DNA of 64,000 nt from JABDMH01 sp050298535 (GTDB taxonomy: Bacteria; Bacteroidota; Bacteroidia; Chitinophagales; Saprospiraceae), in assembly GCA_050298535.1 (NCBI GenBank), contig JBNKUI010000114.1, forward strand, positions 1 through 64,000. The letters run 5' to 3'. A program made the translations under genes and the position numbers. Positions 1-9,424 of this stretch are shown here, piece by piece (the stretch's first letter is position 1; every line of letters begins with the position of its first letter). Below the pieces are notes generated by a model. That model made no database searches. It was not told the DNA's origin and was given only the letters and a program-made list of their open reading frames with translations.

Positions 1-2516
1 GGTAAGGTTCCAAATTGTTGATAGTGCTTCCGAATTTTCTGCTGATTTTCTAGAAGCTTATTGATTCGTATGAGCAATTCTCGTTTGTCAAAAGGCTTTA
101 CTAAATAGGCGTCGGCCCCCTCATACAGTCCTGCTAAGCGATCCTTTTGTGTTGACTTAGCAGTCAGAATAATGACCGGTATATGACTCGTTCGTTTGTC
201 ATTCTTGACCATCTGGCAAAATTCAATACCATCCATTTCAGGCATCATAATGTCGGAAATGATAATGTCTGGTATTTCATGCGTGGCTTTATTTAATCCC
301 TCTCTGCCGTTGCTGGCCGTAAGAATGTGAAAATCATCCGATAGTAACATGGTGAGATAGGTGCGGATATCCACGCTGTCTTCCACAATGAGGATCTGTA
401 CCTTTTTGTGAGAAAATTCTATACCGTACTTTTTCTCTTCTTCAGGTGATGCAGTACGCATTTCGCCTTTATTCCAATCTTGTACTGATGCATTTTGCGT
501 TATGGGTAGCATGACCGTAAAAGTAGAGCCCTCATGAATCCTGGATTCAACAGTAATTTTACCATTGAGCAAATTAGTTAGTTCCTTTACAATAGCTAAT
601 CCAATTCCAGTCCCTCCCTCAATGTTTCGTTGGTGGTTATTTGTTTGGAAAAATCGATCAAAAATTTTATCCAGATCTTCCTGTGAGATTCCACTTCCAG
701 AATCTGATATTCTAATATGGCAACAATTCGATGCGTTTTCTTTTATAATTCGCATACGTATTTCGCCATTTATTGGTGTGTATTTTATGGCATTATGCAG
801 AAGATTGATGACTATGGTCTGCAGGAAACTTATGTCTGTGTCCATCCATAAACTTTCATGAAGAGACTCCACTTTGAAGTCAATGTTTTTTGAAGTAGTG
901 AGATACTCAATGCTCTCAGCCAGGTATTTGATAAATGGAATGATGTCGGTTTGGATCCAGGTTGGGTGAAGACGACCAGAGTCGATTTTGTTTAAATCCA
1001 GCATTGAATTGACCAGATTCAGAAGTGTTGTTGCATTTCTTTGGATTAGGTTTTTTTCTACATGATGATCTTTGATGTTTTCAGTAACTCCCTTTATGAC
1101 GGTAAGAGGTGTTCTGAATTCATGAGTGAAGTTGGTGTAAAGTTTGGACTTATACTTGTTGAGTTCTTTTAGTCTTTTCTTTTCCTGCATCTCCATATCA
1201 TGTTTATGTTCAAGAAGGCTCCTTTGTTGTTCGGTCTTAAGCTGATTTACCTGGATCGTTCGATATTCTTGAGCCAGTCCAATCGAGAATAATAGAAATC
1301 CGGCAGCAATAGGTAGATAGTGATTTGTAATAGGTAGATAGTCAAGTGCCATCATCATGGTTGCAATGGAACCTGCCAGGACGGTACCGTATCCTGCAAA
1401 AAAAGAAATGGCAAAGGGATTTTTTCGAAGTATTTGACGAATGATGATACTCAGAATCAATAGATTCATTGCTGCCATCACCCATACACTTATCCAGAAG
1501 AGTGCTTTGGTGGGATATGCCTCCATCGTATGATACATTATTTTGACGGTGATCCAGAATGCTATGTAGATAATACTTGAGTAGAAAAGTAGCCACCAGG
1601 TTTTTGAATGCTTATGTATTTTCAAATAGTAGATGCTTAATGGGACTACAACAATCAATAACGCGTGAGGCAGCCCTAAAGCATAGTCTCGGAATATTCC
1701 TAAATTATTGAAACCCGCTAAGCGAATCAATAAATCACTATCGATTGAAAGCAGAAAGGAGTATACCAGTGCCGACAAGCTCAACCAGAGGTACGTTCTG
1801 TTTTGATTAAATAGGAATAAAACTAAATGATAGAGAAAGACCGAAAATAAAATCGCCAATACGGGAACCACCTCCCAGAGGCGTTCAATGTGAAACTGGT
1901 AGATAAATGAAGCATTCGCTAAAGTATGATCCAAACGCCATAATTGGTTGCTGCCCAGGCTGCCAGCACTCACTTTTGAACATTTCATAAATAGCTCAAG
2001 TGTGCTATTTGCGGGTATTTCAATGCTTGCCAGGGGTGTAAAGATAAAGGGGAAGTTTCGATCAGGTTGTGATTTATGAGTTCCTGCTATGTCTGTCTGC
2101 CAAGAGCCATCATTGATTCTATAATAGTACTGAGTTTTCAAGGCGGTGGTTGTAAGATACCAGGTTGATACTTTACTCCCTGATTTTGCAGTTAGATGAT
2201 GCCAAATTACGCCTGCACCAGGAGCGGTATGATCAAGGTCTGTATATGAAGCAAATTGGTTCAATGAGTTTCGGACTTGATCAAATGTTAATTGGTCGGA
2301 TGTGTCTATCCGGTGCATCATCCATGGCTCTATCATAAATCCTCTCGGTTGATCACCGGCATGATTGGAGGTGATAAACAGTGTGTCGGGGTCACTCTCT
2401 GAGGGCATGATAGTGGTCCGATAATCAACCGATTGAATGTTTAAGGCCAGGAAGAGTATCAGGAAAATCGGGCCAAGTAAAAGTATTAAAGCGGACTGAC
2501 GATTGAGGTGGCGCAT
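1..2516 (-). CDS. Hybrid two-component system protein, copy 1 (3' end off window)
   Basis: The frame is open from an ATG at 2516 (MRHLNRQSAL...) to the window edge, about 838 codons, with no internal stop found. Order of parts: N-terminal membrane segment, extracytoplasmic 7TMR-DISM-type domain, seven-helix membrane region, coiled linker, HisKA (FTHEFRTPLTV), HATPase (N box NLLHNAIKYTP, G box GGTGIGLA), and a receiver with phosphoacceptor DIMMPEMDG and VKPFDKREL. The AraC output domain expected from copy 2 lies outside the window. By family it senses a ligand at the membrane and phosphorylates its own receiver to control transcription. It is a paralogue of the gene at 2816-5689 in the same order and orientation. 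The last 260 bp visible are almost identical to copy 2, while the sensor half is clearly diverged. Confidence 0.9.
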   Translation of the reverse strand, partial: MRHLNRQSALILLLGPIFLILFLALNIQSVDYRTTIMPSESDPDTLFITSNHAGDQPRGFMIEPWMMHRIDTSDQLTFDQVRNSLNQFASYTDLDHTAPGAGVIWHHLTAKSGSKVSTWYLTTTALKTQYYYRINDGSWQTDIAGTHKSQPDRNFPFIFTPLASIEIPANSTLELFMKCSKVSAGSLGSNQLWRLDHTLANASFIYQFHIERLWEVVPVLAILFSVFLYHLVLFLFNQNRTYLWLSLSALVYSFLLSIDSDLLIRLAGFNNLGIFRDYALGLPHALLIVVVPLSIYYLKIHKHSKTWWLLFYSSIIYIAFWITVKIMYHTMEAYPTKALFWISVWVMAAMNLLILSIIIRQILRKNPFAISFFAGYGTVLAGSIATMMMALDYLPITNHYLPIAAGFLLFSIGLAQEYRTIQVNQLKTEQQRSLLEHKHDMEMQEKKRLKELNKYKSKLYTNFTHEFRTPLTVIKGVTENIKDHHVEKNLIQRNATTLLNLVNSMLDLNKIDSGRLHPTWIQTDIIPFIKYLAESIEYLTTSKNIDFKVESLHESLWMDTDISFLQTIVINLLHNAIKYTPINGEIRMRIIKENASNCCHIRISDSGSGISQEDLDKIFDRFFQTNNHQRNIEGGTGIGLAIVKELTNLLNGKITVESRIHEGSTFTVMLPITQNASVQDWNKGEMRTASPEEEKKYGIEFSHKKVQILIVEDSVDIRTYLTMLLSDDFHILTASNGREGLNKATHEIPDIIISDIMMPEMDGIEFCQMVKNDKRTSHIPVIILTAKSTQKDRLAGLYEGADAYLVKPFDKRELLIRINKLLENQQKIRKHYQQFGTL

Positions 2517-2713
2517 ATCTCCCGATTGGAAAAGGATTTTAGACGATCGCAGTTCGTCGTAAATACAGACAGCAAATCAACATAATTTGTACAATATAAT
2601 ATACAGATTGGCTGACCCAATAAATATGAATGTCGTACCATAAAGTATGACAAATGATGCATTAATGCTGATATTTCACCCTCCGTCGAAAAGCGAAAAG
2701 ACACTTTTTATGG

Positions 2714-2820
2714 CTACTTTTTAAGCTGTCGCCATACAAATTGTAGATTCATGAGATAAATTACGCACTACAACAATGCTCAAATTTCTTAGGTATTCCA
2801 ATTTTGAGCACCTCCTCAAG
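2714..2820 (-). pseudogene. Remnant 3' end of a second MBL-fold hydrolase gene
   Basis: Read on the minus strand this stretch gives LEEVLKIGIPKKFEH, then after a one-base frameshift MNLQFVWRQLKK and a stop. The intact hydrolase at 5821-6858 ends LDEVTGIEIPKEYKH...MNLEFIWQQLSK, so this is the last ~35 codons of a lost paralogue. It sits just upstream of regulator copy 1, the same place the intact hydrolase holds relative to copy 2. Its first bases overlap the stop of the copy 2 regulator. The intergenic DNA that follows also resembles the DNA between the intact hydrolase and copy 2. This marks a tandem duplication followed by deletion. The homology was read by eye. Confidence 0.75.
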
Positions 2821-5689
2821 TGTCTTTCCTTTGGCGATTGATGTTCCGACGTCGGAATTGAAGTGGGGTAAGTTTGGTCTCCGATTTAAATACTTTGGAG
2901 AAGTATGCTGGTTCCCTATATCCTACCTCAAATGCTATTTCAGATATATTCTGACCTGAAGAACGTAGCAATTGTTGGGCTCTGGCCATTCTTTGATCTT
3001 TCAGGATCTCGGTAAAAGTCCTTCCTGTAAGGGCTTTGAGTTTACGGTAGATCTGGGTTCGGCTGAGATGTAGATGTGTGACCAGGTCTTCAATTTGGTA
3101 GGTCTCGGAATGAAGGTTCGTGGATATATGCTCGTGTATGGCACGCACAAATTTATTTTCAATATTCTTTTCTACGGGTAAGGTTCCAAATTGTTGATAG
3201 TGCTTCCGAATTTTCTGCTGATTTTCTAGTAGCTTATTGATTCGTATGAGCAATTCTCGTTTGTCAAAAGGCTTTACTAAGTAGGCATCGGCCCCCTCAT
3301 GCAGTCCTGCTAAGCGATCATCTTGTGTCGACTTAGCGGTCAGAATAATGACCGGTATATGACTCGTTCGTTTGTCATTCTTGACCATCTGGCAAAATTC
3401 AATACCATCCATTTCAGGCATCATAATGTCGGAAATAATGATATCGGGTATTTCATGGATGGCCTTGTTAAAACCCTCCTTTCCATTCCAGGCAGACTGA
3501 ATGTGGAAGTCATTGGACAATAGCATTTCAAGATAGGTACGAATGTCTGGGCTATCTTCCACGATCAAGATCTGATGTTTACTACCGTCATAGGATACAC
3601 TGTCTTGTTTTTCCATGGGTGATGATGACCTGGATCCTTTTCTATGCCAGGTATGAACCGGACTGTTTTGTGTGATTGGAAATTCAAGTGTGAATGTGGA
3701 GCCTTCATAGATTTCTGAATGTACAGTTATAGTTCCGTTGAGCAGTGAAGTTAATTCCTTGACGATGGCTAAACCAATTCCTGTTCCTCCTTCAATGTTT
3801 GTTTTTTCTTTGTCGGTTTGGTAAAATCGGTCAAAGATGTGTTCTATCTTTTCCGGAGGAATACCTCTTCCCGAATCAGATATTCTAATCTGGCAGATAT
3901 CAGGATCACTTTCCTGAATGATTCTTATGTTTATTTTGCCATTTTTCGGGGTAAACTTGATGGCATTTTGTAGGAGATTTCTGATAATTGTTTCCAGAAA
4001 ATAGAGGTCTGTGTCCATCCATAAACTTTCAGTTAAGGACGCTATTTTAAAATCAATATTTTTTACTTTAGTGAGATATTCAATGCTCTCACCCAAATAT
4101 CTGATAAATGGAATTATGTCAGTTTGAGTCCAGTTTGGTTGGAGTTGACCTGCATCTAATTTATTGAGATCAAGCATAGAATTAACCAAACCAAGCAGGG
4201 TTTCAGCATTTCTATGGATCAATTCCTTTTCTTTGTTATGACCCCTAATGTTGTCAGTGATTCCCTTTATAACAGTTAAAGGAGTTCTGAATTCATGGGT
4301 GAAGTTTGTGTAGAGTTTGGATTTATACTTATTGAGTTCTTTTAGTCTTTTCTTTTCAAGCATCTCCATATCATGTTTGTGCTCAAGAAGGCTTCTCTGC
4401 TGTTCGGCATCAAATTGATCTTCCTGAATGGTTCGATAATTTTGAGCGAGGCCTATAGAAAAGAACAGAAAGCCTGCTGCGCATGGCAGGTACTGATTTT
4501 GAATCAATACATATCCTAATGACATTAAAACCTGTCCAATAAACCCAGCCAGGATTGTACCGTAACCAGCAAAAAATGTAATAGCGAATCGATTTCTGTG
4601 TAACATTTGTTGAAGAATGATTACCAGAATCAACAGATTCATGATTCCCATCAACCGCACGCTGATCCAGAACATTTCTAGAGTAGGGTAGGGATCTACT
4701 GTATGATACATCGCTATGGCAATGATCCAGAAGGCAATATAGATTATGCTTGTACAGATTAAGATATACCAGATAGTCGATTGCTTTGGTATCTTCAGGT
4801 ATGATATTGACAGTGGTACGACTATGATTAAACAGGCATAGGGTATTCCAAATACATAATCTCGAAATACACCCAGATTGTTTAGGTTTAAAACTCGTAT
4901 TAATAAGTCGCTGTCCAGCAACAACAGGAAAACGTATACAAGGGCAGATAGACTTAACCATAGATAGGTCATATGTCGATTAAAAAGAAATAGTACAAGG
5001 TGATAAAGAAGTACAGAAAGGAGGATGGCCAATACAGGAATATATACCCATAACCTGGCAAGATGAAACTGATAGATGAAAGATGCATTTGTTAGCGTTT
5101 GGTCCAACCTCCATAGTTGATCATTTCCCAAACTACCAGCACTCCATCTGCTACTCTTAGTGATCAACTGCAGAGTACTATTTTCAGGAATTTGAATTCT
5201 TATCAGTGGTGTGTATAGAAAGGGAAAGACTCTGTCAGTTTGAGGTTCATGTGTACCCACTTTGCCTTTCTGCCAGGGACCATCATTAATTCTGTAGAAG
5301 TATTGTGTATGCTGTGCAGCTGTGGCATAATACCATGTTCCTGCTTTTTGGTCAGATTTTGCCACCAGATACCGCCAGACACACTCTACATGGTCTGGAT
5401 GATAGTTGAGACTAGATTTTGGAACAAAATCCTGTAATTCGGGAAGGATTTGATCCAATGTCAATTGCATGGCAGTATCCCTCCGGTATTTTGTCCAGGG
5501 TCTGATCAGATAGCCAGTTGGTTGATCTAAATCTTGTGGAGTTTTAAGAAATAGAGTGTCTGCATCTTCTAAGTCATTGGGGAGATTGGCTGGATATCGA
5601 TGTTCACTTATGTTTAAGGCAAAGAAAAGGATCAAAAAGATGGGGCCAAGAAGCAGAATGAAAATAGACTGACGATTGAGGTAACGCAT
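2816..5689 (-). CDS. Hybrid two-component system protein, copy 2 (7TMR-DISM sensor, AraC output)
   Basis: A 957-aa one-protein signalling system. Domains by residue: membrane anchor 8-27; extracytoplasmic 7TMR-DISMED2-like domain ~35-195; seven-helix 7TMR-DISM membrane region ~205-415; coiled coil ~420-455; HisKA with phosphorylated H465 (TNFTHEFRTP); HATPase with N571/N575, D605 and G box 634-639; receiver ~705-820 with D754 and K806; AraC-type HTH ~845-950. By family, ligand binding outside the cytoplasm drives His-to-Asp relay and DNA binding by the AraC domain. The ATG at 5689 starts the anchor directly. The gene lies 131 bp downstream of the MBL-fold hydrolase and its stop falls inside the remnant of a second such hydrolase. 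The target genes are unknown; the neighbouring hydrolase and oxidoreductase are candidates. Confidence 0.95.
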   Translation of the reverse strand: MRYLNRQSIFILLLGPIFLILFFALNISEHRYPANLPNDLEDADTLFLKTPQDLDQPTGYLIRPWTKYRRDTAMQLTLDQILPELQDFVPKSSLNYHPDHVECVWRYLVAKSDQKAGTWYYATAAQHTQYFYRINDGPWQKGKVGTHEPQTDRVFPFLYTPLIRIQIPENSTLQLITKSSRWSAGSLGNDQLWRLDQTLTNASFIYQFHLARLWVYIPVLAILLSVLLYHLVLFLFNRHMTYLWLSLSALVYVFLLLLDSDLLIRVLNLNNLGVFRDYVFGIPYACLIIVVPLSISYLKIPKQSTIWYILICTSIIYIAFWIIAIAMYHTVDPYPTLEMFWISVRLMGIMNLLILVIILQQMLHRNRFAITFFAGYGTILAGFIGQVLMSLGYVLIQNQYLPCAAGFLFFSIGLAQNYRTIQEDQFDAEQQRSLLEHKHDMEMLEKKRLKELNKYKSKLYTNFTHEFRTPLTVIKGITDNIRGHNKEKELIHRNAETLLGLVNSMLDLNKLDAGQLQPNWTQTDIIPFIRYLGESIEYLTKVKNIDFKIASLTESLWMDTDLYFLETIIRNLLQNAIKFTPKNGKINIRIIQESDPDICQIRISDSGRGIPPEKIEHIFDRFYQTDKEKTNIEGGTGIGLAIVKELTSLLNGTITVHSEIYEGSTFTLEFPITQNSPVHTWHRKGSRSSSPMEKQDSVSYDGSKHQILIVEDSPDIRTYLEMLLSNDFHIQSAWNGKEGFNKAIHEIPDIIISDIMMPEMDGIEFCQMVKNDKRTSHIPVIILTAKSTQDDRLAGLHEGADAYLVKPFDKRELLIRINKLLENQQKIRKHYQQFGTLPVEKNIENKFVRAIHEHISTNLHSETYQIEDLVTHLHLSRTQIYRKLKALTGRTFTEILKDQRMARAQQLLRSSGQNISEIAFEVGYREPAYFSKVFKSETKLTPLQFRRRNINRQRKDT

Positions 5690-5820
5690 AGTACTCCGAT
5701 AAAAGATTCTATGGATTGATTGACATACTAATTACATTAGTAGTGAATGGTTTAAAATCTCAACTTAGATCTAACCAGAGTAATAAAATATGAATCTGGT
5801 ATCTTAAAATATAACAAATG

Positions 5821-6858
5821 TTACTTGCTTAGCTGCTGCCATATGAATTCCAGGTTCATGGGAAAGAAGACATCCAGCCAATAATGTTTGTATTCTTTTG
5901 GAATTTCAATACCGGTCACCTCATCAAGAGACATACCCTTTTCAATGGACTGAGAAATCATTTCGTAGATACGATCGATGTAGTCAATCTGATCCTGTAG
6001 TATTTTCTTATCCCCTAAAGGTCCATGACCTGGGACAATTGTCCTGGGATTGAGTGTCTGAAATGCTAGAAGATTAGATCGCCATTGCTGCGGATCGCCG
6101 TCGGCCATATAGGGGTGTCGCTCATTGAATAGCTGATCACTCAGAAATAGGATGTCATCATCTGGAAGATATACAATGAGCTCTCCTTCTGTGTGGGCAG
6201 CAGCGGTTGGAATAATCTGCAACATTCGCTTGGTTCCATAAATTATCGTAGTGTCACTTATGATTAGGTCGGGAGGAGTAGCTTTGATGTATGGATATGA
6301 TTCAAGGCGTGCCTTGTGGTATCCGTACCACATCAATCGCTGATCCGTCTGAGTTGGAGGATTATTCTTTAGGGATGCCTCAAATTGCTTGAGTTGATCT
6401 TCTGACCAGTTTTTCTCCGATTCTATCCTTTCGTCAAATCCATCTTGAATATGTGATCTGGCAGCAGCAGTTCCCACTATCATGGCTGCTGGTTTGAATG
6501 CCTGATTGCCCCTGGTGTGATCATTATGGTAGTGCAAGTTGATCACTAATTGGACCTCATTTCCTGTCAACTCTTCGGCATGCCTCTTTAAATCTGCGGC
6601 TGCTAATGGACTAATGAAGGGATCAATTACGATAGTCCGATCTCCCAGATCTATGATTCCCGCGTTACAGATTGCATAGCCAGCACTATCATTGTGAATG
6701 GCGGCATAGACGCCTTCGGCTAATTCATGTAACGAATAGTGCGGTGATGTAGGTAGTGACTCCTGCCCCGGAATTAAATGGCAATAAAAGATACAAACTA
6801 TGCAAAGGATACTCCCCTTAAAGGATTCCAAAATATTAATACAAATTCTCAAAGCCAT
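5821..6858 (-). CDS. Exported MBL-fold metallo-hydrolase
   Basis: Metallo-beta-lactamase superfamily hydrolase. In the longest frame (GTG at 6915, 364 aa) the zinc motif HxHxDH is seen as LHYHNDH (H128, H130, D132, H133), with further ligands H241 (HTEGE), D260 (LSDQLF) and H297 (PGHGPLG). I start it at the ATG at 6858 because that puts a hydrophobic signal-like segment at the N-terminus and drops an AT-rich, unconserved extension; this gives 345 aa. It is probably periplasmic or surface exposed. The substrate is unknown; the superfamily covers lactamases, lactonases, thioesterases and others. It is encoded just upstream of a hybrid two-component regulator. A remnant of a paralogue occupies the same position before the other regulator, so enzyme and regulator appear to have been duplicated as a unit. 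Confidence 0.85.
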   Translation of the reverse strand: MALRICINILESFKGSILCIVCIFYCHLIPGQESLPTSPHYSLHELAEGVYAAIHNDSAGYAICNAGIIDLGDRTIVIDPFISPLAAADLKRHAEELTGNEVQLVINLHYHNDHTRGNQAFKPAAMIVGTAAARSHIQDGFDERIESEKNWSEDQLKQFEASLKNNPPTQTDQRLMWYGYHKARLESYPYIKATPPDLIISDTTIIYGTKRMLQIIPTAAAHTEGELIVYLPDDDILFLSDQLFNERHPYMADGDPQQWRSNLLAFQTLNPRTIVPGHGPLGDKKILQDQIDYIDRIYEMISQSIEKGMSLDEVTGIEIPKEYKHYWLDVFFPMNLEFIWQQLSK

Positions 6859-7094
6859 GACGAGGTTAAATTGATTAATCACCAATTTAACAATTGAGTC
6901 CACTCTTACGAACACAATTTCATAAAATCAGCTGGTTTTGGATGACATTTGCATTTTTTCGAGATTGGGGTGTCAGCCAACAAAAATATCTTATTCGTTC
7001 GAATCCAGGGCGTAATTGCAGGTAGGTACGGAAAGAAAGTAGGGAAGAGCCATTTTGGTTGTTCACCTCTCAGGATTTTTTGTCCTTTTACCAG

Positions 7095-8402
7095 CTATAT
7101 ATCGTGGTATGGATGTCTATAGGGAGACCTGTATTCACGAATTAACAATGGGTCTGCATTTTCGTGATTGGTAATTTCGAGGCCATCCAACTGCAATTCA
7201 AGTTTTTCTCTAAAGGCTATGTCGGCCAATATGACAGAAGTAGTTGCATCAAATCCGACCTGAAAAGGTGTTTTCATATGTTGTCCGTCTTTGGATCTGT
7301 TGGCCTGTGCAAATTTTTTGAAATGTTCTATTAAAATGAGAGATGCAGCATTTATCATGTCGGGATGGCCAAGGGGCATCTTTGTATCTCCGTACACATG
7401 CAGCAAGGATCCATCCTTGCTGTAAACTTCCCATCCCATTTCACCTGAAAAAATGCTGGATTCGGTTCCGTTATAAATAACACCAACATTAGTATGCGGC
7501 ATCATTCCGGAGTACCCCCAATTCTTATGTGACCAGATCACCGGTAAATTTTCAAATTCAAACAAGACTTCCTGACTGATGGGATTTGTATCATTGGGAC
7601 TTCCAAAAGCACCCATGGCCTGTATTCTTGTGAGATTTTTCAGGTCCATGACATGGCGAACATTCTCCAAAAAGTGAATACCATAATCGGCAAGTATGCC
7701 TCGATCAAAGGCATACTGACCACGCCAATAAGGTCCAATGGAGTTAGGCCATGATCTGTAAGATACCTTGGGTGCGGGACCACAGAACATTTCATAATTG
7801 AGAGTTTCAGGTTGGGGGACTTCTGGGGGTAAACGCCATCCATTATGAATTTGAAAATGCACATCTATAATTTCACCAGCTTGTCCACTCTGGATATAGT
7901 CTTTTATTTCGGTATTAAATGGTCCCCAAAGTCTGGGAAAATCTACGGTGACTATGTTTTGGGCTTTTTCATGTGCTTTCCGCATGGCCTGTGCTTCCCG
8001 AATATCGTAACTGATGGGTTTTTCCAGCCAGATATCCAGACCTTTTTCACAAGCGTCGATAAACTGAAGGGCATGCCAATGGGGAGGTGTTGCAATTACC
8101 ACAGCTTCAAGCCCTACTAGCTCATACAGTTCTCGATAGTCTTTAAATATTCTTGGTTTTTTCCTGCCGGCAGTACTGATGATGTTAAGTGCCAGGTCAA
8201 TGGCTGCTTGATTGACATCACAGATAGCTACAATTTCAAACTCATCGGATGCCAGAGCATTCGCTAGTAGTAAGTCTCGACCCCACCAGCCGACACCTAT
8301 GATCCCTAACTTAATTTTTTCATTTGTAGTCCTGGTGCCGGGATGAACAAAGAATCCGGCAGTAGCCAATGATGTGGTTTCGATAAAGGTGCGTCTTTTC
8401 AT
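7095..8402 (-). CDS. Exported Gfo/Idh/MocA family oxidoreductase
   Basis: A 435-aa NAD(P)-dependent sugar/inositol dehydrogenase-type protein. The N-terminus (MKRRTFIETTSLATAGF) looks like a Tat signal, typical for exported members of this family in Bacteroidota. The Rossmann motif KLGIIGVGWWGRD is at ~31-43, the conserved EKPISYD at ~127-133, and the C-terminal alpha/beta domain follows. By family it oxidises or epimerises a sugar or glycoside with a tightly bound cofactor; the substrate cannot be read from sequence. It is monocistronic as far as visible, with 179 bp after it and 232 bp before it. A link to the two-component genes downstream is possible but unproven. Confidence 0.9.
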   Translation of the reverse strand: MKRRTFIETTSLATAGFFVHPGTRTTNEKIKLGIIGVGWWGRDLLLANALASDEFEIVAICDVNQAAIDLALNIISTAGRKKPRIFKDYRELYELVGLEAVVIATPPHWHALQFIDACEKGLDIWLEKPISYDIREAQAMRKAHEKAQNIVTVDFPRLWGPFNTEIKDYIQSGQAGEIIDVHFQIHNGWRLPPEVPQPETLNYEMFCGPAPKVSYRSWPNSIGPYWRGQYAFDRGILADYGIHFLENVRHVMDLKNLTRIQAMGAFGSPNDTNPISQEVLFEFENLPVIWSHKNWGYSGMMPHTNVGVIYNGTESSIFSGEMGWEVYSKDGSLLHVYGDTKMPLGHPDMINAASLILIEHFKKFAQANRSKDGQHMKTPFQVGFDATTSVILADIAFREKLELQLDGLEITNHENADPLLIREYRSPYRHPYHDI

Positions 8403-8594
8403 GATGGTGTCTTTATAAGTAGTTTAAATTGATGGGATGGATGTTACCTGTAGTGAAGTTGTTTTATTTAGGATGAAGCTATAGAGAATAGGTTTAGATA
8501 GCTATTACAATGGTTGCATATTAGAGCATTCTCGTTACATGACTGCTACATCGGCAACCAAAGTTGACACTTATCAGTTACTTCGGATTTAGTG

Positions 8595-8620
8595 CCTGCT
8601 TAGTATTATTTCTAAACAGG
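8595..8620 (-). terminator. Possible hairpin after the cell-wall recycling operon
   Basis: On the minus strand, 15 bases after the stop at 8635, an 8-bp stem (CCTGTTTA pairing with TAAGCAGG, one G-U pair) encloses a 10-base AT-rich loop. There is no following T-tract, so it may be a transcript end or a processing or stability hairpin rather than an intrinsic terminator. Confidence 0.3.
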
Positions 8621-8634
8621 AGATAGTAATTTAA

Positions 8635-9417
8635 TTAGGTCATCAGCATCCGCTCCACATACGCATTCATATCCTCCGCGGCCTTGAGCCGGTCGCCCCA
8701 ATGTGCTTCTCCATCCTTCTTGCACCAGGCTTTCAGTTGGCTGATATCAGTATTCCAACCACTGCCATCAAAGAATTCCAGTCCTTTGTGGTCACGAATC
8801 TTGTAGAGCGATTTAGTGCCGTAGGCTGTGCCCAGATATACATGATTCAGATTTTGCTCCTGTGCCCATTTGATGATTTTCCACATCATCCACTTGCCCA
8901 GGGCATGGCTTTTCATGAGTTCGGTGTCAAAAAAGCTAAACCAATAATGAAGTGCCTTTCTTGAGAGATATGCCAGGACGTATCCGACAGGATGATCTCC
9001 CTGACTAAATTTGAAGACATGTGTTCCCACGGGTCTCGTCAGGATATATTCAAGCCGGGATAGTGGCATCTGCTCACCGATTCGTTCCTGCACATAATGG
9101 GAGGCAAAGGAGTGAAAATGAGGATCAGCATTCAGAAGCTCACTTTTAGTCAGGCATTCCAGTTGAATTTCCAGGGGTTCTATTTTTCGGTTGACTCGTC
9201 GATTTTCCGACGTATCGGCAAATCTGTCAATATCTATTCTTAAACTCCTTGCCAGGTAAAAAATGGAGTGCTTCAAATCGATATTTCCAGAATAAGGCAG
9301 AAAACCTCCGTTGTATATTTCATCACATTCAGCCAGTGCTTCCATTAAGCAATAAATGCCATAATTGAAGGTGTAGGTATCGTAGTCTGGTTTGCTTTCT
9401 GAATAAAATATTTTCAT
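8635..9417 (-). CDS. Arginyl/leucyl-tRNA-protein transferase-like protein (ATE C-terminal, GNAT fold)
   Basis: 260 aa from the ATG at 9417; a longer GTG- or TTG-type start would run through the end of the upstream gene and is unlikely. The C-terminal half carries the pattern of aminoacyl-tRNA-protein transferases (ATE1/Bpt): GYVLAYLSRKALHYWFSFFD, then GKWMMWKIIKWAQEQNLNH, VYLGTAYG, SLYKIRDHKGLEFFDGSGW. The family moves an amino acid from tRNA to protein N-termini and has a GNAT fold. It starts 7 bp after the PBP4-type gene and closes an operon of LD-carboxypeptidase, dipeptide epimerase and carboxypeptidase genes, so a role in cell-wall peptide metabolism is possible. The N-terminal cysteine-rich domain of true ATE1 is not evident, so the substrate is uncertain. 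Confidence 0.7.
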   Translation of the reverse strand: MKIFYSESKPDYDTYTFNYGIYCLMEALAECDEIYNGGFLPYSGNIDLKHSIFYLARSLRIDIDRFADTSENRRVNRKIEPLEIQLECLTKSELLNADPHFHSFASHYVQERIGEQMPLSRLEYILTRPVGTHVFKFSQGDHPVGYVLAYLSRKALHYWFSFFDTELMKSHALGKWMMWKIIKWAQEQNLNHVYLGTAYGTKSLYKIRDHKGLEFFDGSGWNTDISQLKAWCKKDGEAHWGDRLKAAEDMNAYVERMLMT

Positions 9418-9424
9418 CAGCCTT

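Noticed and set aside
4410..4961. 183-aa minus-strand frame inside the sensor gene
   Set aside because: Lies in another frame of the confirmed 957-aa regulator with no recognisable features.
6990..7025. GTTCGAATCC resembling a tRNA T-loop
   Set aside because: No pairing stem around it and no acceptor or anticodon arm upstream.
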